Shown here: positions 35,370 to 42,413 of the stretch, piece after piece
Numbering within the stretch: the first letter of the stretch is position 1
Layout of the letters: every line of letters starts with the position of its first letter
Assembly: GCA_026996295.1 (NCBI GenBank)
Contig: JALWLL010000065.1
Location: forward strand, 1 to 42,413
Reading direction: 5' to 3'
DNA length: 42,413 nt
Origin: Sulfurimonas sp.
GTDB lineage: Bacteria > Campylobacterota > Campylobacteria > Campylobacterales > Sulfurimonadaceae
Program-made: the position numbers and the translations under genes
The notes under the pieces: model-generated
What the model was told of the DNA's origin: nothing
Databases searched by the model: none
What the model saw: the letters and a program-made list of their open reading frames with translations, nothing else

Positions 35370-35653
35370 GTGTAATTATAGATATTGTTCAAGGTTTAGG
35401 TTCTATTGTTATCAGTTTGATCAACATATATATATGGGTAATTATCATCTCCGCACTTCTGAGTTTTGTAAACCCTGATCCATATAACCCTATCGTGCAG
35501 TTTTTAAACAGAGTAACACAACCGGCTTATAATCTTGTCAGAAGATTCATTAATACAAACATGGGAGGAATCGACCTTGCTCCCTTGGTTATAGTTATAG
35601 GGCTACAGGTCATTACAGTTATACTAAGTGCTATACTGGGTTCTCTTTATTAA
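35366..35653 (+). CDS. YggT-family membrane protein
   Basis: A 95-residue inner-membrane protein with two hydrophobic segments (about 10-32 and 70-92). Between them is the family motif [30 protein letters not shown], here with a Gly-Gly-Ile-Asp-Leu-Ala stretch before helix 2. The biochemical role of YggT is not established; links to osmotic tolerance and division have been suggested in other bacteria. Its ATG overlaps the gltX TGA, so the two are cotranscribed. It converges with the lipoprotein gene, 5 bp away. Confidence 0.88.
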   Translation: MSVIIDIVQGLGSIVISLINIYIWVIIISALLSFVNPDPYNPIVQFLNRVTQPAYNLVRRFINTNMGGIDLAPLVIVIGLQVITVILSAILGSLY

Positions 35654-35658
35654 AGAGA

Positions 35659-36153
35659 CTACTGCTCATCTTTATAGTACACAAGTACAGACGAAGAGAG
35701 ATCTTTGCCTTTGAGGAGCAGATGAAGTGTGCTGCCCTGCTTGTTAAATGCTACAAGGTAGTAGATATTCCACTCATTGGTTCGTGAGAGAAGATGTGAG
35801 AACTGGTTTTGGCTTGGAAGTTTTTTTATCTTTACCGGCAACTCCCCATTTAGCATAAGAGTAAGAGCAACATCTTCATTTGTATTTGGATCATGGATCT
35901 CTTTTTTATCTTTTAAATATATAGAAACATAAAAGTATTCATTTTGATTAAAGGATTTTGGATATACCTCATTGAGATAAATGGCTGAAAGCACACCCTC
36001 TATTTGGTTGTTTTTTGAGACGATTTTACTGCTTTGAAGGCTTGAAACACTCAGCTCTTGTTCTTTTTGCATGTGAAATTTTGTAAATGCGTTATTGTAA
36101 GAGCATCCACTCAGAAGTAAGGCGCAAACAGCTGTTAGAGATAAAAAATTCAT
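35659..36153 (-). CDS. Putative lipoprotein
   Basis: A 164-residue exported protein. The N-terminus MNFLSLTAVCALLLSGCS is a lipoprotein signal peptide with lipobox LLSGC, so C17 would be lipidated. The mature part is charged and beta-rich (YFYVSIYLKDKK, LTLMLNGELPVKI, TLHLLLKGKDL), with no domain I recognise. It is the only minus-strand gene between gltX and metG. As I recall, C. jejuni has an oppositely oriented lipoprotein gene at the same place near mobB-fbp-metS, so it may be conserved in the phylum. Function unknown. Confidence 0.72.
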   Translation of the reverse strand: MNFLSLTAVCALLLSGCSYNNAFTKFHMQKEQELSVSSLQSSKIVSKNNQIEGVLSAIYLNEVYPKSFNQNEYFYVSIYLKDKKEIHDPNTNEDVALTLMLNGELPVKIKKLPSQNQFSHLLSRTNEWNIYYLVAFNKQGSTLHLLLKGKDLSSSVLVYYKDEQ

Positions 36154-36217
36154 ACTTCTCCTTGTAAAATAAACATAGAATTATAGCTTATTAAACAACT
36201 TTTTAATGAGTCTTTTG

Positions 36218-36223
36218 TATAAT
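36218..36223 (+). promoter_or_regulatory. -10 box of mobB-fbp operon
   Basis: TATAAT in TTTTGTATAATC would start transcription near 36230. This lies downstream of the open ATG at 36206 and so supports the GTG at 36254 as the mobB start. Confidence 0.55.
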
Positions 36224-36253
36224 CACTTAAATTTTAAAAACAAAGATGAAAAA

Positions 36254-36757
36254 GTGAACAAAAGATTAGCGGTCGCATTTACCGGACCATCAAACAGTGG
36301 AAAAACAACGCTTATTCTTAAAGTGGCCAGAAAATTGATCCATGAGCATTCTAAAGATGTGGCGATTATCAAGCATGATCCTAAGGATAAGGCACGGTTT
36401 GACGTAGAAGGCAAGGACAGTTATAAGTTTAGTGATACAGGAGCCGAGGTTATTGTTACCTCCCCTACCCGTACCACCTACTTTTCTCAACGTAACAAGG
36501 ACCTCGATGAGATGATCAGACTTTTTGAGAAGTTTGATATTTTATTGGTTGAGGGACTTAAAAATTTGCCATTGCCTCGTATCGGTATATTTAGAAACTC
36601 ACTTGACAGAGATTATTTTTCTTATATGAATGCTTTGGCGATCGATGAGAGTATAGAAACAAACAAGTATGATATACCTCAAAATGTTGATATTTTAGAT
36701 CTCAATAACCCCGATGACGTGATATCGTGGATTTTAAAAAATGCAAAGGAAGTGTAA
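36254..36757 (+). CDS. mobB: Molybdopterin-guanine dinucleotide biosynthesis adaptor MobB
   Basis: GTP-binding protein that assists MobA in making the bis-MGD cofactor of formate dehydrogenases, nitrate reductases and polysulfide/thiosulfate reductases. The P-loop GPSNSGKTT is at the very N-terminus (RLAVAFTGPSNSGKTTLI). KHDPKDKARFDVEGKDSYKFSDTGA is the MobB-specific segment, and LLVEGLKNLPLPRIGIFR follows the Walker B region. The GTG start is chosen because the promoter -10 (36218) lies after the earlier ATG and because family members begin just before the P-loop. The GTG of fbp follows the stop directly. Confidence 0.88.
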   Translation: MNKRLAVAFTGPSNSGKTTLILKVARKLIHEHSKDVAIIKHDPKDKARFDVEGKDSYKFSDTGAEVIVTSPTRTTYFSQRNKDLDEMIRLFEKFDILLVEGLKNLPLPRIGIFRNSLDRDYFSYMNALAIDESIETNKYDIPQNVDILDLNNPDDVISWILKNAKEV

Positions 36758-37600
36758 GTGAAAGATATATTTGACGCAATTCAAAGAAGTGCAAAAAGAA
36801 TTAAAGAAGCGATTGATGTAAAAGATATAGGGTATTCTCAACAGGAAAACTCATCCGGTGAAACACAACTTGAGCTTGACATAAAATGTGACATGATCAT
36901 CGAAGAGGAGCTTTCCCGTGTAGCTTCTGTCCATACGGTTTCTTCTGAAGAGAAAGAACATGCCGAAGTTTTACATGAAGATGGCAAGTATTTTATCGCC
37001 TATGATCCTTTGGATGGTTCATCATTGGTTGATGTCAACCTTAGCGTAGGCTCTATTTTTGGTATCTATGAAGGTGATTTTGGTTCGCAAAACATGGTTG
37101 CTGCATGTTATGTTGTCTATGGACCTCGTGTAGAGATGGTTTTTGCTCACAATAAAACAAAACTTTACCTGTTGCAAGCCGGTGAGTTTGAATTTGTCAA
37201 AGAGATCCATCTTGGTGAAAAAGGCAAACTTATGGCTCCGGGAGGAACACAGCAAAACTGGCCAAGCTATCATAAAGCTATGATCGATGGCTTTTTTGCT
37301 GATGGATATCGTCTGCGTTACTCAGGCGGTATGGTTCCGGATCTGCACCAGATCCTTCTTAAAGGAGGCGGACTCTTTAGTTATCCTGCTACTTCTGATA
37401 AACCGGAAGGAAAGTTGCGTCGTTTATTTGAAGTGTTTCCGTTTGCGTTTATCTATGAAAAATCAGGTGGTGAGGCAATAGACGGACATAAGAGAGTACT
37501 TGACCTTGGATATGCACACCTTCATGACACATCTCCATGTTTCTTTGGCTCAAAAAATGAGATCGCAAAAGTAAAAGAGGTGTATGCAGACAATGCATAA
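36758..37600 (+). CDS. fbp: Fructose-1,6-bisphosphatase, class I
   Basis: Gluconeogenic phosphatase converting fructose-1,6-bisphosphate to fructose-6-phosphate; needed when carbon enters through the reductive TCA cycle. The 280-residue chain has the metal site [25 protein letters not shown] (about 87-111) and the [21 protein letters not shown] and [16 protein letters not shown] segments. The N-terminus ([16 protein letters not shown]) is short compared with eukaryotic enzymes. GTG start with AAGGAAG as RBS, immediately after the mobB stop. The small Cys-rich gene overlaps its 3' end. Confidence 0.93.
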   Translation: MKDIFDAIQRSAKRIKEAIDVKDIGYSQQENSSGETQLELDIKCDMIIEEELSRVASVHTVSSEEKEHAEVLHEDGKYFIAYDPLDGSSLVDVNLSVGSIFGIYEGDFGSQNMVAACYVVYGPRVEMVFAHNKTKLYLLQAGEFEFVKEIHLGEKGKLMAPGGTQQNWPSYHKAMIDGFFADGYRLRYSGGMVPDLHQILLKGGGLFSYPATSDKPEGKLRRLFEVFPFAFIYEKSGGEAIDGHKRVLDLGYAHLHDTSPCFFGSKNEIAKVKEVYADNA

Positions 37601-37790
37601 CAACACAACAGACAAGTTTGAAATTCATCTTGATGAGATGATACAAAAAGTACAAAATTGTCAAAAAGAAAAAGGCTTACAAAGCTGCTCTTTGTGTGAG
37701 CAGTTTTTAGCGTGTGAATTGAGAAGTGACTATGTTAAAGCAGTTTACAACTCGATGAGCAAAGGTGAAACCGGCGGGTTTGAGTTTTAA
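37593..37790 (+). CDS. Small four-cysteine protein downstream of fbp
   Basis: A 65-residue soluble protein with cysteines in the pattern C-x9-C-x2-C-x5-C ([21 protein letters not shown]), which could bind zinc or an Fe-S cluster. The C-terminus is [12 protein letters not shown]. The start overlaps fbp; ATG 37593 is preferred because AGAGG (about 37575-37580) is too close to the ATG at 37584. A small gene occurs at the same place between fbp and metS in C. jejuni as I recall, which supports it being real. Function unknown. Confidence 0.65.
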   Translation: MHNNTTDKFEIHLDEMIQKVQNCQKEKGLQSCSLCEQFLACELRSDYVKAVYNSMSKGETGGFEF

Positions 37791-37854
37791 AAATATTGAA
37801 AATTATAAGCCTATTTGGCTAAAATACCACCATAACATTTAACAGGACTGAAAA

Positions 37855-39792
37855 TTGAGCAAATATATAACAACACCTATATACTACGTCAACGGAGAAG
37901 CGCATATCGGACATGCATATACTACTTTTATTGCCGATACAATAGCTCGCTATGAAAGACTTAAAGGGGAAGATACTTTCTTTTTAACAGGAACTGACGA
38001 GCATGGTCAAAAAATAGAAGAATCAGCACAAAAAAACAACAAGCCAACACAGGAATTTGCTGATGAGATTAGTGCAACGTTTAAAAATCTTTGGGATGAA
38101 TTTGAGATAAGTTATGACAAATTCATAAGAACAACAGATGAAGAGCACAAACGCGGTGTTCAAAAAGCGTTTGAAGTTATGTATGCAAAAGGTGATATAT
38201 ATAAAGATTTCTATGAGGGTCATTACTGTGTAAGCTGTGAGACTTTCTTCCCTGAAACACAACTGACCGATGGTGAGTTTTGCCCGGATTGTGGCAGAAG
38301 TACAAGTGTTGTAAAAGAGGAAAGCTACTTCTTTAAACTTTCCAAATATGAAGATGCTCTTTTAAAATACTATGCAGACAATCCAGACTTTATTCTTCCA
38401 CGCTCACGCGCAAATGAAGTAATTAACTTTGTAAAAGGTGGTCTTCGTGATCTATCGGTTACAAGAACATCGTTTACCTGGGGTGTGCAAATGCCCGAGT
38501 CTCTCAATGATGACACGCATGTAATGTATGTGTGGCTTGATGCGCTTTTAAACTATGTAACTGCTCTTGGTTATGGTAATGATGAAGCAAATATGAATTA
38601 TTGGCCTGCTACCGCTCAGCTTGTCGGTAAAGATATTTTAAGATTTCATGCTATCTACTGGCCGGCATTTTTGATGAGTCTAGATCTGCCGCTTCCTAAA
38701 CATATCGGTGCACATGGATGGTGGACACGCGATGGTGAAAAAATGTCAAAGTCCAAAGGTAATGTTATCTCACCAAAAGAGGTTTCGGATGCTTATGGCG
38801 TTGAAAACTTACGATACTTTATGCTAAGGGAGGTTCCTTTTGGTCAAGATGGTGATTTTTCTCAACGAGCACTTATAGACAGAATTAACTCTGAGCTTAG
38901 CAATGATCTTGGAAACCTCTTAAACCGTATTATTGGTATGAGTGGTAAATATTCCGATTTTGAGATCGACAGTGTTGATGTTGTAAAGTATCATACAAAA
39001 GAGATAGATGCTATGAACAGCGTGCTGGATTCACTTGATACTTTTATGCAAAATTTTCAAACACACAGATATCTTGAAGAGCTATGGAAACTTTTCTCTA
39101 TCGGTAACAAAGCGATAGAAGAACATGCGCCTTGGGTAAAAATGAAAGAAGGTAAAAAAGATGAAGCACTCGCAACGGTTGCTCTTGTTGCAAATGTTCT
39201 TGCAAAAGCTTCAGTGATGCTCTCACCTGTTATGCCTCGTACAACACAAACCATAGCGGAGGCTTTGAACTTTACGATTGACAATGACAGCTATAAAGAA
39301 CTTATTTTAGAGAAAAAGCTTTTAAAATTATTTAATATTAAAAAAGTTCCGCCACTTTTTCCAAGAGTTGAAGAGCCTTTGATGAGTGAAGCACCAAAAG
39401 CGGAACCTAACAAACCAAAACAAGAAAAGAAAGAACAAAAAAAAGTTGATAACGCAGAAAAAGACAACCTCATAGAGATTGGTCAGTTTTTTGAAACATC
39501 ACTCAAGGTTGGTACCGTGATAGAAGCCGAGGAGGTTGCAAAAAGTAAAAAACTTCTGAAACTTCAAGTAGATCTTGGTGAAGAGCAACCTAGACAAGTT
39601 GTGGCGGGAATTAAAGAGTTTTACTCACCCGAGTCTCTTGTAGATACACAGGTATGTGTTGTTGCAAACCTCAAACCTGCAAAACTTATGGGAATGATCT
39701 CTGAGGGAATGCTTCTTGCTGCTAAAGATGAAGACGGTTTGTGTTTAGTGAGACCGGAAAAACCTAAAAAAGCGGGTACACCTATTGGATGA
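37855..39792 (+). CDS. metG: Methionyl-tRNA synthetase
   Basis: Charges tRNA-Met. The 645-residue chain has HIGH at H17-H20 (GEAHIGHAY), a zinc knuckle with CVSC and CPDC (about 125-145), and KMSKS at about 296-300. A Lys/Glu-rich linker (about 505-540) joins the C-terminal tRNA-binding domain (about 545-645; IGQFFETSLKVGTVIEAEEV, MGMISEGMLLAA), fused as in many bacteria. The TTG start follows AGGA by about 9 nt and is followed at once by the family N-terminus SKYITTPIYYVNG. The next gene begins within its last codons. Confidence 0.95.
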   Translation: MSKYITTPIYYVNGEAHIGHAYTTFIADTIARYERLKGEDTFFLTGTDEHGQKIEESAQKNNKPTQEFADEISATFKNLWDEFEISYDKFIRTTDEEHKRGVQKAFEVMYAKGDIYKDFYEGHYCVSCETFFPETQLTDGEFCPDCGRSTSVVKEESYFFKLSKYEDALLKYYADNPDFILPRSRANEVINFVKGGLRDLSVTRTSFTWGVQMPESLNDDTHVMYVWLDALLNYVTALGYGNDEANMNYWPATAQLVGKDILRFHAIYWPAFLMSLDLPLPKHIGAHGWWTRDGEKMSKSKGNVISPKEVSDAYGVENLRYFMLREVPFGQDGDFSQRALIDRINSELSNDLGNLLNRIIGMSGKYSDFEIDSVDVVKYHTKEIDAMNSVLDSLDTFMQNFQTHRYLEELWKLFSIGNKAIEEHAPWVKMKEGKKDEALATVALVANVLAKASVMLSPVMPRTTQTIAEALNFTIDNDSYKELILEKKLLKLFNIKKVPPLFPRVEEPLMSEAPKAEPNKPKQEKKEQKKVDNAEKDNLIEIGQFFETSLKVGTVIEAEEVAKSKKLLKLQVDLGEEQPRQVVAGIKEFYSPESLVDTQVCVVANLKPAKLMGMISEGMLLAAKDEDGLCLVRPEKPKKAGTPIG

Positions 39793-40784
39793 GACTTGAA
39801 AATACCATAGCACTTACTTATGGAAAACTTGTAAATGAGCCGTTTGTAAATAGTTTTGATGATGTTGTGTTTGAAGCACACAAAGTAAAAAGAGGTGATC
39901 TTTTTATAGCTTTTGATGAGAGTGCTATTGAAGAAGCTATTGTAAACGGTGCCTATGGTGTTATATTTGACAAACCCACTCAGATCAGCGACAGTGAGAT
40001 CGCCTGGATCAAAGTTCAAGATGTTGAGGAGTCTCTGAAGCGTCTTTTGCGTTTTAAGCTTATAGAAAAAGAGATCGTTGCCTATGAGTGTAATGAGATT
40101 ATTTTAAAACTTGCGCTGCAGGTTATCACTGAGCAAAACTTTATAACCATAAACGGTGATATACGCTCTATTTTTAAATTGTTATGGAATGCTGATGCGA
40201 ACAGTACTGTTTTGTTCTGCCCTGCTCTTAGCGATAAAAATATATTTACAAATATAAAACCTTTTATCAAAACCACTTCTCAAACCATAACTATTATGGA
40301 GCAAACACTTTTTGAAACTTCTTTTATTTATGAGAACACTTTTTATGAAAGACAGCTTATATCGCCTTTTTTCATCCCCTATCTCGAAGAGTTACTGCAC
40401 CTGTATAAAAGTCTAAAAATTAACTTTAGACTAAGAAAGTTTACCCCTATCGATCACTTTGAAGCGGTGTTTACAAACAAAAATTTTGAGATCAAAGAGT
40501 TTGGGACAAGTGATAAGGTTCTTATCTTTGAATCCAACACCACTTTGATAACATCAGAGATAAAATTTTTGCAAAAGCAGGCAAACTGGGCAAAGACGAT
40601 CTATATACTTCCGGATAGATGCGATTATGAAGAGAGTGATGATATTTTTAAATATAAAAAAGAGAGTGAGATTATCAAGATACTTAAGGGCACAAAGTTT
40701 CACTTTGCCCTTATAGTTGGAGTGGATAAATCTATTTTAAACAAGCCTTTGTCAAATCAAACACAGTTGACTTTGAACTTTTAG
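39789..40784 (+). CDS. Mur-ligase-like protein with degenerate ATP site
   Basis: A 331-residue soluble protein, 4-bp overlap with metG (ATGA). Residues about 25-65 (FEAHKVKRGDLFIAFDESAIEEAIVNGAYGVIFDKP, outline) closely resemble the N-terminal UDP-MurNAc-binding domain of MurF/MurE. At about 118-132, where a Mur ligase has GT/SNGKTTT, it reads FITINGDIRSIFKLL: the NG survives but the Lys and Thr of the P-loop are lost. No C-terminal Mur ligase motifs are clear. It is therefore probably not a functional ligase; a binding or regulatory role is possible. True MurF must be elsewhere. Confidence 0.6.
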   Translation: MRLENTIALTYGKLVNEPFVNSFDDVVFEAHKVKRGDLFIAFDESAIEEAIVNGAYGVIFDKPTQISDSEIAWIKVQDVEESLKRLLRFKLIEKEIVAYECNEIILKLALQVITEQNFITINGDIRSIFKLLWNADANSTVLFCPALSDKNIFTNIKPFIKTTSQTITIMEQTLFETSFIYENTFYERQLISPFFIPYLEELLHLYKSLKINFRLRKFTPIDHFEAVFTNKNFEIKEFGTSDKVLIFESNTTLITSEIKFLQKQANWAKTIYILPDRCDYEESDDIFKYKKESEIIKILKGTKFHFALIVGVDKSILNKPLSNQTQLTLNF

Positions 40785-40785
40785 A

Positions 40786-41475
40786 TCACAGGTGGTGTCG
40801 CACTTTTGGTGCTCGAACAAAACGCATCTCTTTGAGGCTCATAACAGCTGTATTTATTCCCCCTGCGTATTTTACTTCTGTATGGGGAAACATAACACCG
40901 TGTTGCGCTTTATAATCTTTGTAGATCGTTAAAAAAGCCATTCCGTTACCGTTTATTTTTAAATTACCGACCACTTTATCTATAAAAAAAGTTTTTTTGG
41001 AAACAAAATATTTAGCAGAGATACTCCCTTTGCTAATTGTTAAAACATAGTGATCTTTTTCATCTTCAAGAGTGATATTTTTCAGTTTCTTTTTAAGTGT
41101 CAGTGGAGAGTAGAGTCTCATTAGTTGAAGTTTCATTGCATCAAGCATTGGTCCTTGCGCTTGAAATTTTTTATTGCCGTATTGTTTTGTCCCATAATCC
41201 TTTATAATCACTCTTATCTCATTTTTATCGGGATACACAAGCTCGGTTCTAAGAAAATCCGGCAAAGCTACTTTTCTATAATCTGTTCCGTTTTTTTTAC
41301 TTGTTTTTGTCTCGATATGCCATACCTGCTCGTACGCATTGAGTTGTTTGAGGTTTTTTTCTCCACCGTATGCCTGTATCATTTTGTCTATGACTGTTGA
41401 CGCCTCTTGTGTGTTAGCATTGAGCGTTATAGCAAAAAATGAGATAACAAGGAGTAGTTTTGTCATTATTTTCAC
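40786..41475 (-). CDS. Secreted LolA-like/outer-membrane lipoprotein-sorting-type protein
   Basis: A 229-residue exported protein with signal peptide (KLLLVISFFAITLNA, cleavage near residue 20-22). The start of the mature protein, ASTVIDKMIQAYGGEKNLKQLNAYEQVW, is the pattern seen in periplasmic LolA/LolB-like-fold proteins (zinc-protease-like or lipoprotein-sorting annotations). Later strands (YVLTISKGSISAKYFVSKKTFFIDKV, VMFPHTEVKYAGG) fit a beta-sheet. The GTG start at 41475 is supported by AAAAGGA 6 nt upstream; an in-frame ATG at 41466 is too far from it. The substrate is unknown. It converges on the Mur-like gene, 1 bp away. Confidence 0.65.
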   Translation of the reverse strand: MKIMTKLLLVISFFAITLNANTQEASTVIDKMIQAYGGEKNLKQLNAYEQVWHIETKTSKKNGTDYRKVALPDFLRTELVYPDKNEIRVIIKDYGTKQYGNKKFQAQGPMLDAMKLQLMRLYSPLTLKKKLKNITLEDEKDHYVLTISKGSISAKYFVSKKTFFIDKVVGNLKINGNGMAFLTIYKDYKAQHGVMFPHTEVKYAGGINTAVMSLKEMRFVRAPKVRHHL

Positions 41476-41601
41476 ATCTGTTCCTTTTGTTTATGTGTGA
41501 TGAAATTATATCTTGAGAACTTAAATAATATACGATAAGTTATTTATAGTTTTTTGTTTTATAGATCATATAATTTTTTTGCCTTTATGTGAGATATACA
41601 A

Positions 41602-41628
41602 TATAATTAGCCATTAATATTTACAAGG
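41602..41628 (+). promoter_or_regulatory. Promoter -10 and RBS of the TRAP solute-binding gene
   Basis: TATAAT at 41602-41607, then AAGG at 41625-41628 before the ATG pair at 41633/41639. The 157-bp intergenic region otherwise shows only AT-rich sequence. Confidence 0.5.
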
Positions 41629-41632
41629 CATT

Positions 41633-42413
41633 ATGAAGATGAACCGAAGAGATTTTTTAACAACAGCAACAGCAGCATCGGCGGCTTTGGCACTAGGTGG
41701 CTGTAATGAAAACAATCGTCAGGCAATTGACTACTCAAAGCATCCCCAACCTAAAGATGAGCAAAGCAAGAGAGTCTATATAAACAAAAATAAAAAAACA
41801 ATTGTCAAACTTGCTACGAGTTGGCCGGCGCACTTTCCCATCATGGGCACAGGGGTTGAGAAGTTCGCACAAAGAGTGAAAGATGTCAGTGGTGGTTCAC
41901 TAGAGATCAAGCTCTATCCAAAAAATGTGCTTGTCCCTGCCCTTGCGGTGTTTGATGCGTGCTCTAGCGGTCAAATAGATGCGTTTCACTCGGGTCCTTA
42001 CTACTGGAAAGGGAAAAATTCCGCTTTTTCACTCTACAGTGGTATCCCGTTTGGTTTTACGGCTGAAGAGATCAACTCCTGGATGCTTTATGGCGGCGGT
42101 CTTGATCTTTGGCGTGAACAATACGCAAAATACAATCTGCACCCCTTTCTAGGCGGCAATACAAATATCCAAATGGGTGGATGGTTTAGAAAACCGATAA
42201 ACTCTTTAGCAGATATGCAGGGTCTTAAAATGCGTATTCCGGGACTTGGCGGAGAGGTTTTTGCAAAAATGGGTGTCAATCCTATCCTTTTGCCTGCCGG
42301 TGAAATATACACCTCATTGGAGCGTGGAGTTATCGATGCAACAGAGTGGGTGGGACCTGCACTTGATATTAAAATGGGGTTTTACAAAGTAGCTCCGTAC
42401 TATTATTCGGGCT
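41633..42413 (+). CDS. TRAP transporter solute-binding lipoprotein, Tat-exported (3' end missing)
   Basis: Periplasmic DctP-type ligand-binding protein of a tripartite ATP-independent transporter; about 260 residues visible. The N-terminus MKMNRRDFLTTATAASAALALGGC combines a twin-arginine motif (R5-R6) with a lipobox, so C24 is likely lipidated after Tat export. The mature part matches the mannitol/chloroaromatic/2-oxoacid (TakP-like) branch: ATSWPAHFPIMGTGVEKFAQRV, SSGQIDAFHSGPYYWKGK, GLKMRIPGLGGEVFAKMG and EIYTSLERGVIDATEWVGP. The membrane subunits DctQM would be expected downstream, beyond the edge. The ligand (carboxylate, 2-oxoacid or sugar acid) cannot be told. Confidence 0.9.
   Translation, partial: MKMNRRDFLTTATAASAALALGGCNENNRQAIDYSKHPQPKDEQSKRVYINKNKKTIVKLATSWPAHFPIMGTGVEKFAQRVKDVSGGSLEIKLYPKNVLVPALAVFDACSSGQIDAFHSGPYYWKGKNSAFSLYSGIPFGFTAEEINSWMLYGGGLDLWREQYAKYNLHPFLGGNTNIQMGGWFRKPINSLADMQGLKMRIPGLGGEVFAKMGVNPILLPAGEIYTSLERGVIDATEWVGPALDIKMGFYKVAPYYYSG

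Noticed and set aside
36206-36253. ATG start 48 bp upstream for mobB
   Set aside because: A strong TATAAT lies inside this stretch and MobB proteins begin just before the P-loop.
36247-36258. Minimal ORF ATG-AAA-AAG-TGA overlapping the mobB start
   Set aside because: Three codons without a clear RBS; a chance occurrence in A-rich DNA is likely, though a start-stop regulatory element cannot be excluded.
1-42413. CRISPR array, prophage or complete insertion sequence
   Set aside because: No regularly spaced direct repeats, phage structural genes or intact transposase with terminal repeats were seen; the only regular spacing is the TetR operator array.

Overview
The window is chromosomal DNA of a Campylobacterota bacterium (formerly Epsilonproteobacteria), most like Sulfurimonas or a close sulfur-oxidising autotroph. 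It is AT-rich and densely packed, with many 1-17 bp gene overlaps. Typical lineage markers are the OorDABC 2-oxoglutarate:acceptor oxidoreductase, a monomeric isocitrate dehydrogenase, the second (GluRS2-like) glutamyl-tRNA synthetase, and a sigma-54 promoter before flgL. The near-complete set of reversible TCA enzymes (acnB, icd, mdh, a two-subunit fumarase, sucCD, oorDABC) fits a reductive TCA cycle. ATP-citrate lyase and fumarate reductase are not in the window, so autotrophy is an inference.

Layout. Positions 1-1304 hold a minus-strand arsenic operon (arsR-arsC-arsB, arsB cut by the window edge) with an ArsR-type operator. At 1355-6244 come flgL, ftsK and a DUF3820-like gene. At 6245-7680 lies a small accessory patch: a frameshifted minus-strand gene, an unknown ORF translationally coupled to a sugar N-acetyltransferase, and a possible transposase remnant. 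acnB follows behind two dyad-symmetric sites, then a REC-GGDEF-EAL protein. lolA, secA and a LolC/E permease form an export and lipoprotein-trafficking group. A large AsmA/YhdP-like gene and mltG overlap head to head by 71 bp.

Positions 20695-30808 are central carbon metabolism: icd with its own terminator, then mdh-fumarase alpha/beta-sucC-sucD-HMA protein-oorD-A-B-C, ending at a strong terminator. These genes interconvert isocitrate, 2-oxoglutarate, succinyl-CoA, succinate, fumarate and malate. Class I fructose-1,6-bisphosphatase (36758) would supply the gluconeogenic end.

Positions 30871-33780 hold an orphan TetR gene, an array of four palindromic operators spaced exactly 32 bp apart, the RNase P RNA gene, a glucosaminidase-like gene with a small partner, and an unusual response regulator ending in a ribbon-helix-helix-like domain. 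Positions 33910-40784 are housekeeping: tRNA-Glu, gltX, yggT, a lipoprotein (minus), mobB, fbp, a small Cys-rich protein, metG and a degenerate Mur-ligase-like protein. The window ends with a secreted LolA-like protein (minus) and the 5' part of a Tat-exported TRAP-type solute-binding lipoprotein.

The least explained signals are the phased TetR operator array with a near-identical fifth site at the gltX promoter, the receiver-RHH fusion, the paired dyads before acnB, the nested dyads before mdh, and the HMA-domain gene inside the TCA operon. No database search was possible. All family calls come from reading motifs.
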